A DNA stretch of 64,000 bases from Methanobacterium_B sp963703015 (GTDB taxonomy: Archaea > Methanobacteriota > Methanobacteria > Methanobacteriales > Methanobacteriaceae), in the NCBI GenBank assembly GCA_963703015.1, contig OY969779.1, forward strand, positions 1,116,001 through 1,180,000. The letters run 5' to 3'. How positions within the stretch are numbered: position 1 is the stretch's first letter; the number at the start of each line of letters is the position of its first letter. Made by a program: the position numbers and the translations under genes. Positions 46,555 to 56,382 of this stretch are shown piece by piece. Under the pieces are notes generated by a model. It was not told the DNA's origin and made no database searches. It worked only from the letters and a program-made list of their open reading frames with translations.

Positions 46555-47418
46555 TTAGTCCTCTTTTTTCATTCCGTAGTAGTATCCTGCAGCTATCATT
46601 CCAATTATTAGAACTACTGCAATCAAGTATGAAGGAAGGTCATCCTTGGATATTGAAGGCAAAGATACATCGTAAACTTTTTTATCTCCACCACCCCCAC
46701 CCCCTCCACTTTGTAAGGATTTGCTAGGGTTGTTATCCGAAGACTGAGTTAAATTCTGTAAAATATTACTATTTACCATATCTCCTGGAGCTGTGATATG
46801 ATCTGGACCATTCCCCCTGCCATCCCCATTTGGATCTGTGCCTTGAGTGTTACCAGGAGTGATGCCACCTGTTCCTGGACCTCCACCCAATGGTTTAACC
46901 TGAATACTTGCAGATCTTGAATTCATTTGATCCGTAACATCAACACCGTAACCTTCTAAAACCAGTTGATTAAATCTTGTTACAACATGTAAATTTTTCC
47001 CTGCAGCAGAATCCAATATTTTAACTGTTAATATGGCAGTTTTCTGTTGTCCCCTTTCAATATGTCTCATTCGGTAGACATCCCATATACCTGTGGAGGG
47101 ATTGTAATTCTGTAAATTTCTATCTGGAACCACGAAGGATACAAACTGAGTATTTGGAGGAACAGGCATGTAAATTTTTACAGGACACCAATCAACTAAA
47201 CCCGTGTTCGTTGCTGTCACTATGATCTGTACTGTATCATTAACTTTCACAGTTGACTGAGATACACCCACATACAGGGAACCACTGAAAAGTAGGGTTG
47301 GATCCATTGGATATATTATACCGTTGGTACTGTTATTGCTCCCATTAGGTCCCGCATAAACAGCACCTAAAGAAGATATTATCATTAGAATAAGCAGAAT
47401 TTTTATTGCAGATTTCAT
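46555..47418 (-). CDS. Secreted DUF11-like protein with C-terminal membrane anchor
   Basis: The 287-residue protein has a signal peptide (about 1-22, ending VYA), a beta-sandwich of the DUF11 type (about 47-175, VKVNDTVQIIVTATNTGLVDW...), a Gly/Asn/Pro-rich linker, a run of eight Gly and a C-terminal membrane helix (about 264-281) with tail GMKKED. It is probably on the cell surface facing the ExbB/DUF2149 motor encoded downstream. Its promoter shares an 18-base element with the genes at 51704-55330 and 60331-61767. Confidence 0.78.
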   Translation of the reverse strand: MKSAIKILLILMIISSLGAVYAGPNGSNNSTNGIIYPMDPTLLFSGSLYVGVSQSTVKVNDTVQIIVTATNTGLVDWCPVKIYMPVPPNTQFVSFVVPDRNLQNYNPSTGIWDVYRMRHIERGQQKTAILTVKILDSAAGKNLHVVTRFNQLVLEGYGVDVTDQMNSRSASIQVKPLGGGPGTGGITPGNTQGTDPNGDGRGNGPDHITAPGDMVNSNILQNLTQSSDNNPSKSLQSGGGGGGGDKKVYDVSLPSISKDDLPSYLIAVVLIIGMIAAGYYYGMKKED

Positions 47419-47520
47419 AATTCTCGTTGTGTTTAATTGTTACATTGGTTTTAAATTGTATCCAATGCAGTTGCCTGAACAATTTTTTCAGTTTGATCAA
47501 TGACTGCTATATAACTACTT

Positions 47521-47538
47521 GTATACTTATACGTATCG
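47521..47538 (-). promoter_or_regulatory. Shared promoter element, site A
   Basis: CGATACGTATAAGTATAC on the minus strand lies about 103-120 bases before the 46555-47418 gene. It has TATA-like TATAAGTATA preceded by CGATACG in the position of the TFB recognition element. It matches site B at 55421-55438 over 15 of the first 16 bases. Confidence 0.6.
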
Positions 47539-47587
47539 ATTGAACGATTGTAACCTTGCAATCACTTAAAAAAATATGAAAAAATGC

Positions 47588-50500
47588 TTATTTACTTCCA
47601 GTTCTGAATTTGAAAGAATAAGCTTTAGTCAACTTGTTACCTGCAGCATCCTTAACAGAAGATGAAGGTATGTAAACTAAGTACCAGGTGTTACTAGTTC
47701 TAGAAGTTGATACCTTTAAATTTAAGGTGTTTTTAGTGATGGTTTTTGTGATTTTGTTCAATTTTCCTGTTTTTAGGTTTTTTACGTAGATCTTTGACCA
47801 GTTAACAGTTGCCGCAATGTTTTTGCTGAACTTTATACTCACTGTTCCCTTCCTAGAAATACCTTTACTTCCTTTTTTAGGAGATGTGGAGATAATTACA
47901 GGTGCAACTTTATCAATTTTGTATATTTCGTTGTAAATTATGGATTTTTGTCCATTTTGATTGATGGCAATGAATTTCAACGTTGTTGTTTTTGTAACAG
48001 TTATGTATCCCGTGTATTTTTTGCTTGAAACAGTTGGTGTGGCCCCATTAATTGTGTAGTATATGTTTCCTGGTTGATTCATTGTTAGTTTGATTAGTTT
48101 GGCTGTATTGTAGTATCCTCCCTTGGTTCCAGCTGTAACTGTTGGTGGTAAATTTATCACGTATGTGGATGTTGTTATTGAACTCCAGTTTAGTGCAGAA
48201 TCTATCGCAGCAAATTTGAGATTTGTTGTAGTGTTAATTGATATTGGTCCCGTGTATTTGGTTTTTGTTTTACTTGTTCTAGGATCGCTACCGTCTTTTG
48301 TGTAGTATACAGTTGTTCCAGCAGTTGATTTAATTACCACTGATTTTATGGGGGTAAATGTTCCACCGGGTGTTGCGTTTACAGTGAATGGAATCAAATA
48401 TGCGTACTTGATTTTTGAATTTGCAGTCGAGTAGCAGACGTATGGAATTCCATTTGCATTGAGTGTTAAAGAGATCCATTGGCCTACACCATCAACGGTG
48501 TCAATATTGTTTATTATCCATTTTGTACCTTCAAGATAAGCATATTTAAAGTTCCCAGTTGTAACATCCTCATAAACTATTAATGGGCTGTTAGATTTGG
48601 TTAATATTAACTTACTACAGGAAGATTTTAAGGTACTGATGGTGGATGTTATCCAACTGGTTCCATCATAGTAGGTGTACTTGAGGCTACCTCCTCCCCC
48701 TTCAAGATTTGAATTGTAGCTTATGTGGGGATTTCCATTGGAGTCGATAGCTATTGAATTCCAGATTCCAACATTAACTGGATCGATCATGTTCCCATCC
48801 ACAGTTGTGATCAACCAATTACCTGCCGAAGTTCTCTCGGCATATCTTAAACTGCCCTGCACAGGCCCTCCGTAGATATCGTAGTAACTTATTCTTGGAT
48901 TACCATTTGAGTCAAGGGCAAGGGAATTCCATCTTCCACCTGATGCTTTAGTTGTAACGTTTTCAATGTACCAAGTTGAACCGTTTTTGTACATGTACTG
49001 TAATTCACCCATACCGTTGTTTGCTGAGTCATTGTAGAAACTGATCCTTGGTTGGTTGTTGTAAAGCACCATGTTAATGTATGAAATATAGCTGTTCTGC
49101 GTTAGTATGGTGATATGCCATCCTGTGGCGTCTCTGTATGCATATTTAAGTTTATCAGTTGAATTTACACCGAAAACTTCACCATAAACCATTGATGGGT
49201 TGTTTGATGAATCTAATGCCATTGATACATAAAATCCTGAACCAGCATTACTTTTGTCAACTAACTCTTTGTGCCAGCCTTTGCTGTCTTTATATGCATA
49301 TATTAACTCAGGATAACTGTCACTTGGTGATGCTAGTTGGTAGTACACTATATGGGGATTGCCAAATTTGTCTATGGCTATGGAATTGTACATTCCATTA
49401 CTGGCTATTGTTGTGCTGTTCCATGTTCCTCCGGCTCCCTGTTTATTCAGTGTGTAGGTACAGGTCATTACATTAGAAGTTAACCCTGCGCTATTCACAG
49501 CTATGAATTTTAGAACTGTTGTCCCTATTGTGTTGATGCTTATTGGCCATGTGTAAAGGGTGCTTTTTGTTGTGGGTGTGGATCCATCGAGTGTGTAGTA
49601 AATTTTGGGTTTGGGATCAATTTGATCGGTTGCAGTTAAGGTCACCACCTGATCAGAATTGTATGATCCAGTTTGCACATTTGCAGATGGTACTGGTGCT
49701 GCGGTGTAGCTCATGACGTAACTTTCATCGTAAACCTGACTCCAGTTACTTGCATTATCTACAGCCACGTACCTGAGTCGGGTTGTAGATGTAATTGTTA
49801 TTGGACCCGAATATTGGACCCTTGTTGTGCTGTTGGTGGGATCTGTTCCATCTAAAGTATAGTATATTACTGAATTTGGATCTAAGTTGTCTGAAGCAGT
49901 TATTGAAACATTTTGTTTGGTGTTGTAGGTACTTCCTGAAGGTTTGGTATTTGCTGTTGGGGCTGTTTTATCGATGGTATAATTCATTGTTACAATATTT
50001 GATATGTTACCTGCGGAATCAATAGCGAAAAACTTTAGCACAACCTTTCCTTCGTCACTGAGCACTATTGGTCCAGTGTATATCTGACTACTTGTTGTTG
50101 GATCTGTACCATCAGTGGTGTAGTAAATAGTTGGATTTGGAAAAAGATTGTCTACAGCTGTTAAATTCACGTACTGTGTGGTGTTGTAGGAACCGTTAGG
50201 TAACGATGCTGATACATCAATATTGCCGACAGATACGTTTCCAGTTGTTGTGTCTGTATCATAGGCATTTTGAATGGTGAGTTTAACCACGTAGTTACCT
50301 GACTGGTTGTAGATATGTGTTGGATTTTGTTCAGTTGAATTGGTTCCATCCCCAAAGTCCCAGAACCATAATGTTGGAGTTTGGGTTGATTCATCTGTGA
50401 AATGAACAGTTAATGGCACAACACCTTTTTTCACATCAGATGAAAACATTGCTGTTGGTTTCTTTGAACCGATTACTTCATAACCACTAGGACCTCCGGT

Positions 50501-51514
50501 TTGACCGGGTAAAATACTGTTAGTCCATCCCATTCCTGCTCCATGGGTTGTGTTGGAGTTCCATGCATAGGCATTGAATGCTGCTATGGATTCCAAATTT
50601 TGGAATGAATAGTTTATTTTCACAGCACCATAATCTGTTAAAGCACCATTTCCTGAAGGGTAATTCGATCCAAGTGGACCAGCATGTAGATCTATAAACA
50701 ACAAACTGAAGCTGTTTGAAGGATCACTCATGTCTTCGTTGACATATATTGGATATGCAGTGTTTCCACCGGCCATTTTCCAGTTTTGAGGCCCATAAAT
50801 AAAATCGTTTTTATAAAATGTTTGATTAATGGCATATGCCTGATAAATTATATTAGCAGGTGCAGGAGCAGTGTTAAATCCTGCTGGTGTCCATGTGTAG
50901 CCACTCGCCCTTATCGTCGCAGCAAAATTATCTGGAATGGTTCCATTTACAGCTATCATAAGTACGATATCATCCTGATATCCCCTTCCACCAGTATCTG
51001 TCACATACAGCACTCCAGATTGGTTTGATGTTACTGTGTACTGTCCGTAGTTTGGACCTAAAATTGTACTGGACGCTATGTGTATTGCATTTAAACCGCC
51101 TCCAGATCCTAGATCCTGCATGTAAACTATGCCGTTATTGGCGGTTGTAATATTAACATTGTTGTAACTGGAGATTGGGCTGCTGGATATGTTGATGTAA
51201 TTGAAAAGTGTTAAATTTGAATTTCCAGCAGTATTTATGACATTCAGTGTAACACTGAAGTTACCAGTCTTTGTGTAGTTGTGAACTGGATTTTTGAGTG
51301 ATGATGTTTTTCCATCACCAAAGTTCCATTTCCAACTTGTTGGATTGCCTGTTGACGTATCGTTGAACTGGATATTTGACTGTGCACTTGTACTTGTAGT
51401 GTTGGTAGTGAAATTCGCAACTGGAGGATCAGCTGCTGACACTTCAGCACTAAACATTAAAACAGTCAAACAAGCCAGTGTTAAGATTAATATATTTTTC
51501 TTTAGATCTCCCAA
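47588..51514 (-). CDS. Giant surface protein with PKD, DUF3344-like, chitobiase-C and Big_5-like modules
   Basis: The 1308-residue protein starts with a signal peptide (1-27). Then follow a PKD domain (about 30-115), a DUF3344-like region (about 116-345; PANIIYQAYAIN, FIYGPQNWK), a second PKD (about 350-430), three chitobiase-C-like repeats (YYTTDGTDPTTS type, about 435-690), a long region with beta-propeller-like repeats (SIAIDKFGNPHIVYY, about 695-1050), two more chitobiase-C repeats and a C-terminal Big_5-like Ig domain (about 1205-1308). PKD repeats usually mediate protein contact. No membrane anchor is present. Start is TTG at 51514 with GGAGGAGAAAG upstream. Confidence 0.85.
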   Translation of the reverse strand: MGDLKKNILILTLACLTVLMFSAEVSAADPPVANFTTNTTSTSAQSNIQFNDTSTGNPTSWKWNFGDGKTSSLKNPVHNYTKTGNFSVTLNVINTAGNSNLTLFNYINISSSPISSYNNVNITTANNGIVYMQDLGSGGGLNAIHIASSTILGPNYGQYTVTSNQSGVLYVTDTGGRGYQDDIVLMIAVNGTIPDNFAATIRASGYTWTPAGFNTAPAPANIIYQAYAINQTFYKNDFIYGPQNWKMAGGNTAYPIYVNEDMSDPSNSFSLLFIDLHAGPLGSNYPSGNGALTDYGAVKINYSFQNLESIAAFNAYAWNSNTTHGAGMGWTNSILPGQTGGPSGYEVIGSKKPTAMFSSDVKKGVVPLTVHFTDESTQTPTLWFWDFGDGTNSTEQNPTHIYNQSGNYVVKLTIQNAYDTDTTTGNVSVGNIDVSASLPNGSYNTTQYVNLTAVDNLFPNPTIYYTTDGTDPTTSSQIYTGPIVLSDEGKVVLKFFAIDSAGNISNIVTMNYTIDKTAPTANTKPSGSTYNTKQNVSITASDNLDPNSVIYYTLDGTDPTNSTTRVQYSGPITITSTTRLRYVAVDNASNWSQVYDESYVMSYTAAPVPSANVQTGSYNSDQVVTLTATDQIDPKPKIYYTLDGSTPTTKSTLYTWPISINTIGTTVLKFIAVNSAGLTSNVMTCTYTLNKQGAGGTWNSTTIASNGMYNSIAIDKFGNPHIVYYQLASPSDSYPELIYAYKDSKGWHKELVDKSNAGSGFYVSMALDSSNNPSMVYGEVFGVNSTDKLKYAYRDATGWHITILTQNSYISYINMVLYNNQPRISFYNDSANNGMGELQYMYKNGSTWYIENVTTKASGGRWNSLALDSNGNPRISYYDIYGGPVQGSLRYAERTSAGNWLITTVDGNMIDPVNVGIWNSIAIDSNGNPHISYNSNLEGGGGSLKYTYYDGTSWITSTISTLKSSCSKLILTKSNSPLIVYEDVTTGNFKYAYLEGTKWIINNIDTVDGVGQWISLTLNANGIPYVCYSTANSKIKYAYLIPFTVNATPGGTFTPIKSVVIKSTAGTTVYYTKDGSDPRTSKTKTKYTGPISINTTTNLKFAAIDSALNWSSITTSTYVINLPPTVTAGTKGGYYNTAKLIKLTMNQPGNIYYTINGATPTVSSKKYTGYITVTKTTTLKFIAINQNGQKSIIYNEIYKIDKVAPVIISTSPKKGSKGISRKGTVSIKFSKNIAATVNWSKIYVKNLKTGKLNKITKTITKNTLNLKVSTSRTSNTWYLVYIPSSSVKDAAGNKLTKAYSFKFRTGSK

Positions 51515-51669
51515 AACTTTCTCCTCCCCTTCCGATATGTCAAGTGTTACATTTCTCTTATATAAATAAAGTTTGATCTAACATGAAAATTCTAAGTTTA
51601 AAACAAGTAATGATGTACATTTAAAATACTTTTAACAAGTTTTTATTGGAGTTTTAAAAACTTTAATAG

Positions 51670-51700
51670 ATTTAAAAAAATAAAAAAAAAGAAAGAAAAA
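51670..51700 (-). terminator. T-rich terminator after the second surface gene
   Basis: On the minus strand the sequence after the stop of the 51704-55330 gene contains CTTTTTTTTTATTTTTTT, a long oligo-T stretch typical of archaeal termination. Confidence 0.45.
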
Positions 51701-51703
51701 TGT

Positions 51704-54700
51704 TTATTTGGTTTTAAAGCTGAAATAATAAGCCTTTGTGAGGTTATTTCCAGCATTGTCCCTAATGGCAGATTGTGGTACATATACCTGGTAGTTGTTT
51801 TTTGAGTATCTTGTCAGTATCATCTTAATGTTTAGATGGTTGTTTTTGATTGTTGTTTTGATTGACACGAGCTTTCCTGTGCTTAAATTTTTAATATAAA
51901 TCTTAGACCAGTTTAAACTTGATTTCAATAATTTGTTGAAGTTGATGGTTATTGTGCTTGTTGTTGAAACATTTTTTGCACCGTTTACTGGATTGCTCGA
52001 TGTTACCATAGGTGATTTTTTGTCAATGGTATACTTGTTTGTGTACACAGGTGACTTGTTACCTGCAAGATCCACTGCAATGAATTTAAGATTGGTTGTG
52101 GATTTGATACTGATAGGTCCTGTGTACTTCTTGCTTGAAGTTGTTGGTGTGGTTCCGTTGATTGTGTAGTAAATAGTTCCTTTCTTGTCCATGGTTAGTT
52201 TTACTGATTTATCTGCATTGTACAACCCAGATTGAACATTTGCACTTGCTTTTGGTGGTATTTTGTCAATTGTGTAAGTTTCAGTGTATACGTTGGATTT
52301 GTAACCATCATTGTCCACTACTATGAATTTAAGGTTAGTTGTGGATTTGATACTGATAGGTCCTGCGTACTTCTTGCTTGAAGTTGTTGGTGTGGATCCG
52401 TTGATTGTGTAATAAATGCTTCCAGATTTACTCATTGCAATTGTAACTGTTTTTTCGGTGTTGTAAAGTCCACCTTTAACGTTAGTAGTTGCTGTAGGTA
52501 AAATATGGTTTTGTACTGTCATTAAACTAGATACTGATGAGCTTCCACCATGATTTGTTACTGTGAGTTTTACTGTGTAGCTTCCGGGTTTTGTGTAACT
52601 GTGTGTTGGGTTTTGATCTGTGCTGGTAATTCCATCTCCAAAGTTCCATAGGTACCCTGAAACATTTCCAGTGGAACTGTCAGTGAACTTAATTTTAAGA
52701 GGAGCTGCACCCTTTGTTGTGTTGGCTGTGAAACCTGCTATCGGAGCAGGATAGTTGACTGTTATGTATTTGGTTTGTGATGTCATTCCTCCAGGTCCAT
52801 TAACAATTAATATTACTGTGTAGGTGCCTGGAACACTGTATACATGTTCAGTATTTTTTTCTGTTGATGTACTTCCATCTCCAAAGTTCCAACTGTAACT
52901 TTTCACGTTTCCAATGGATTTATCAGTGAACTGAACATCCAATGGAGCAGTACCACTAGTTGCATTAACAGTAAAATTAGCAATAGGAGCCGGCGGGTTA
53001 ACTGTAACGTAGTTAATAAATGTTTCAGTACTACTTCCTCCAGGGCCTGTAACAGTTAATGTTACAGAGTAGGTTCCAGGGGTGTTGTAAGTATGTGTTG
53101 GACTTGGTGTTGTACTTGTGCTTCCATCTCCGAAGTCCCAGTTATAATTTGCCACGTTTCCAGTGGATTTATTAGTGAACTGAACATTCAATGGAGCAGT
53201 ACCATTATTTACATTAACAGTAAAATTAGCAACAGGAACAGGCCAATCTACCGTTACATAATTGGTTAAAATCAAGTTACTGTCACCTGCCAAGTTTGTT
53301 ACTTTTAAAGTTACTGTGTAGGTTCCTGGTGTGCTGTAGTTGTGTATAGGATTTTGATCTATACTTGTTGTACCATCACCAAAGTCCCATAACCAGCTTG
53401 TTGGAGAGTTATTTGATTTGTCAGTGAACTGCACATTCAAAGGTGCTGTTCCCTTGGTACTGTTTGCTGTGAAATTAGCAACAGGTGCATTTATTATTGT
53501 GTATGTTTGAACGTACTCTGGACTCCAGTTACTTGCCTGATCAACTGCCACATACCTCAAAGTGGTGGTAGAAAGCAGTGTAAGTGGGCCAGTGTAGACA
53601 TTTGCAGTTGTGCTTGACTTTGGATCTGAACCATCTGTTGTGTAGTAAACAGTTGTTAAGGTATCAGGATCTTTACCAGTTAACTCAACATTCACAGAGT
53701 CTACGTAGTTTCCTTCGCCCGGATTTACATAAACCTCGGGTATAGATGTATCAATGACATAATTTTTAGAGTATCTTGAACTCCAAACTCCCCCATTATT
53801 TACAGCTGCAAAGTTAAGCACAGTGTTGTTGCTGATTGGTATAGGATCAGAATACGGTACCCTGCTCTTGTTGCTGCTGTCTGTTGGGTCGCTGCCATCA
53901 GTGGTATAATATATCACCGCATCTGGCTGATCTGAAGTCAAACTAACATTAATTGTTTTATTGTAGTATTCTTCCTTTGGGTTAGCTGTAACTGAAGGAT
54001 TTTGGCTGTTAAACACTTGAATGTAACCTGTTTGAGTTAAACTGCTGCTACCTGCGTTGTTGGTTGCAATCAATGTTACTGTGTAGGTTCCAGGTGTGTT
54101 GTAAACATGGACTGGATTTTGATCTGTACTTGTTGTTCCATCACCAAAGTCCCATAACCAACTGTTTGGTGTGTTGCTACTGGTATCAGTGAACTGTACA
54201 GTTGCAGGGTTTAAACCTGTTGTTGTGTTTGCTGTGAAATTAGCCACAGGTGTCACAGGTGTTATTCCTTGGACACTGTATCCACCTTGAGCTATGTTAC
54301 TGGCCATTGGAATTCCTGTACCCCAGTTACATGCATCGAACCATCCATATGCACCGAAAGATGCGAATGATTCAAGGTTACTGAAGCTGTAATCAACTTC
54401 AATGGATCCATTGGTAACTCCAGGATATGCATTGGTTCCAAACGCACCTACATCTAGATCAATAAACATCAATGAAAAATTATTGTTAGGATCCTGACCA
54501 TTATAGATAGGGTAGTTCACCGAGTTAGTTGGTTTCCAACTTTGCGGTCCATAAATAAAATCACTTTTAGTAAAAGTTTCATTAACTCCATTTACAAACT
54601 GTACATTTGTTAAAGTAGATGTAACAGGGTTTGAAAGGGCTGGTGCAGGTAGATCATAGGTGTATCCGCTTGCTGATACATGGAATGCGAAGTTATCAGG

Positions 54701-55330
54701 TATTGTTCCATTTACAGCCAACATCAAAATACAATCATCCATATGTCCAATTCCACCACTGAATACAACCCAAAACTTACCAGTCTGGTTGCCTGTTGTG
54801 GTTATAGTACCAGATTTGATTGTAGGGTCTGTTGATATCTGGATAGGATTCATTCCCCCTCCACCCCTACTTATGTAGTAACTGTTGTTGACATGGATCT
54901 GTTGATAATCACCCTGCTGATTAACACCGTTAGCTATGTCATACTTTACTCCTGCATCGTTTGCAACGTAAAATGCAATTCCGTTGTTACTACTCATTAC
55001 GCTTGTTGTATTCCAAGCTGTGATGTAGTTGGTTCTTGTAAGAGAACTGGAACCATCATCGTTGGCTGCAGTTAATTTTATTGTGTAAGCCCCAACCGTA
55101 CTGAATGTATGGTTAGGATTTTGATCGGTAGAACTGCTTCCATCACCGAAGTCCCAATTCCAACTGGTTGGATTTCCAGTGGATTTATCAGTGAAATGTA
55201 CATTCAATGGAGAGTGTCCATTAGTGGTGTTGGCTGTAAAATTCGCCGATGGCGTGGCAGCCGAAGCACTTCCACAGATCATTACTATCATAGCACATGA
55301 AAGTACTATAAAAATAGCATATCTGTTCAT
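51704..55330 (-). CDS. Giant surface protein with six PKD domains
   Basis: The protein of about 1208 residues has a signal peptide (NRYAIFIVLSCAMIV start, ending ASA), one PKD, a DUF3344-like region, a second PKD, two chitobiase-C repeats (VIYYTTDGSDP...), four more PKD repeats in a row (PVANFT, TAPLNVQFTDKS and FGDGTTS), two chitobiase-C repeats and a C-terminal Big_5-like domain (KSPMVTSSNPVNGAKN). It is a shuffled relative of the 47588-51514 protein. The start ATG at 55330 has GGAGGTTAAT before it; a frame further upstream is rejected. It is likely a surface adhesin or S-layer-associated protein. Confidence 0.85.
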   Translation of the reverse strand: MNRYAIFIVLSCAMIVMICGSASAATPSANFTANTTNGHSPLNVHFTDKSTGNPTSWNWDFGDGSSSTDQNPNHTFSTVGAYTIKLTAANDDGSSSLTRTNYITAWNTTSVMSSNNGIAFYVANDAGVKYDIANGVNQQGDYQQIHVNNSYYISRGGGGMNPIQISTDPTIKSGTITTTGNQTGKFWVVFSGGIGHMDDCILMLAVNGTIPDNFAFHVSASGYTYDLPAPALSNPVTSTLTNVQFVNGVNETFTKSDFIYGPQSWKPTNSVNYPIYNGQDPNNNFSLMFIDLDVGAFGTNAYPGVTNGSIEVDYSFSNLESFASFGAYGWFDACNWGTGIPMASNIAQGGYSVQGITPVTPVANFTANTTTGLNPATVQFTDTSSNTPNSWLWDFGDGTTSTDQNPVHVYNTPGTYTVTLIATNNAGSSSLTQTGYIQVFNSQNPSVTANPKEEYYNKTINVSLTSDQPDAVIYYTTDGSDPTDSSNKSRVPYSDPIPISNNTVLNFAAVNNGGVWSSRYSKNYVIDTSIPEVYVNPGEGNYVDSVNVELTGKDPDTLTTVYYTTDGSDPKSSTTANVYTGPLTLLSTTTLRYVAVDQASNWSPEYVQTYTIINAPVANFTANSTKGTAPLNVQFTDKSNNSPTSWLWDFGDGTTSIDQNPIHNYSTPGTYTVTLKVTNLAGDSNLILTNYVTVDWPVPVANFTVNVNNGTAPLNVQFTNKSTGNVANYNWDFGDGSTSTTPSPTHTYNTPGTYSVTLTVTGPGGSSTETFINYVTVNPPAPIANFTVNATSGTAPLDVQFTDKSIGNVKSYSWNFGDGSTSTEKNTEHVYSVPGTYTVILIVNGPGGMTSQTKYITVNYPAPIAGFTANTTKGAAPLKIKFTDSSTGNVSGYLWNFGDGITSTDQNPTHSYTKPGSYTVKLTVTNHGGSSSVSSLMTVQNHILPTATTNVKGGLYNTEKTVTIAMSKSGSIYYTINGSTPTTSSKKYAGPISIKSTTNLKFIVVDNDGYKSNVYTETYTIDKIPPKASANVQSGLYNADKSVKLTMDKKGTIYYTINGTTPTTSSKKYTGPISIKSTTNLKFIAVDLAGNKSPVYTNKYTIDKKSPMVTSSNPVNGAKNVSTTSTITINFNKLLKSSLNWSKIYIKNLSTGKLVSIKTTIKNNHLNIKMILTRYSKNNYQVYVPQSAIRDNAGNNLTKAYYFSFKTK

Positions 55331-55420
55331 ATTAACCTCCTTTAAATCATGTATAATCGTCCTTCCTAAATTCACAGATCACTCAACTAAACGATCTGTA
55401 AAGAATGAATTATTCGAATT

Positions 55421-55438
55421 TTATATTTATACGTATCG
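55421..55438 (-). promoter_or_regulatory. Shared promoter element, site B
   Basis: CGATACGTATAAATATAA on the minus strand lies about 91-108 bases before the ATG of the second giant surface gene. TATAAATATA is the TATA box and CGATACG precedes it directly. Confidence 0.65.
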
Positions 55439-55615
55439 TTTCCAAGTGCAGTAAGCACATGATAACATGACATATGGGGCATGAAAAGGATAATCAACCG
55501 ATTTTATCGTTTATATATAGAACTAAATAGAAATAACGATAAATTTTGAGTTAATTTAAAAAAAAAGGATATATTATTCAAAAAAAGTGTGGAATGCTCA
55601 GTGTTCACTTTATTA

Positions 55616-56320
55616 TCAGCCTCGATTTACAGCTTTCAACAGTCCGTTCTCTTCCTCCACAAAAAGAATCACCTTCCCATTCACAGGGCACGGTTTGGTT
55701 AATTTGCTGTCATTTACGATGATACCCCCTGTAACTAAACATCCATCAATGGTATAAACAGCATCAACCCCAGAATTAAGCACTGTTTCCACAGTGTTTG
55801 AACCTTTGAGTTTATTATTTTTTACAAGTAAAAATCGTCCATCATTTTTCGTATATGCCAGACCAATGCCCGCCATTGCACCTATAACTCCATCTTCAGT
55901 TCCTCCAAGACCTTCGAGTCTGATGCCTAAATTTTTGGCCAGTCTCCTTGCAAGTTCTTGGTTGAGAATTTTGGACTTTGCATCATTACCAAATGCTATG
56001 AGAGCAGGTTTAATCTGATCTTCGTGGGCAACTGCAAGTCCTGGGTCGCTTCCATCAATAAAGTCTGCCATCATCTCAAATTTAACAGCTTCAAAAATTT
56101 CATCGTTGTATTTGACATCAATATCGTCATCTGTCTCAATATGAATCACTGAACAGGTATTATGGGATGTGTAGGGTATTTCAGGATGTTTGTAAAGCTG
56201 ATGTCTTGTAACACCATAAACAGGATAATTTTTCGTAAGTTCGTTGGCTATTGTTCGAGACAACTTACCAGTTCCTCGAGATTCCAAATTGTCAGTATCG
56301 TCTAAACACACGTATATCAT
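55616..56320 (-). CDS. TiaS-like (agmatidine synthase N-domain-like) protein, paralogue 2
   Basis: The protein of about 234 residues begins IYVCLDDTDNLESRGTGKL and has VYGVTRHQLYKHPEIPYTSHN, GSDPGLAVAHEDQ, GLGGTEDGVIGAMAGIGLAYT and a PCPVNGKVILFVEE ending. It is clearly paralogous to 44724-45422; both share the end motif KAVNR. The DDTD, RHQL-PxIPY and HN motifs recall TiaS. ATG at 56320 is chosen because the family starts here. Its neighbours are the second surface gene and the Hdr operon, so its role is unclear. Confidence 0.72.
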   Translation of the reverse strand: MIYVCLDDTDNLESRGTGKLSRTIANELTKNYPVYGVTRHQLYKHPEIPYTSHNTCSVIHIETDDDIDVKYNDEIFEAVKFEMMADFIDGSDPGLAVAHEDQIKPALIAFGNDAKSKILNQELARRLAKNLGIRLEGLGGTEDGVIGAMAGIGLAYTKNDGRFLLVKNNKLKGSNTVETVLNSGVDAVYTIDGCLVTGGIIVNDSKLTKPCPVNGKVILFVEEENGLLKAVNRG

Positions 56321-56382
56321 TTTGATTCTCATTCCCCATTTTTTCAAAATTTGTCTCTAAAAATACATTTGAGATTGTAATT

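Noticed and set aside
51531..51543. CGATATGTC near the start of the first giant surface gene as a shared promoter copy
   Set aside because: It lies in the expected leader, in reverse orientation and with no TATA following; the likely TATA box is at 51558-51570.
51704..55330. DNA-level tandem repeats in the PKD region
   Set aside because: The similarity follows from repeated protein domains; the units are diverged and no exact tandem DNA repeat was seen.
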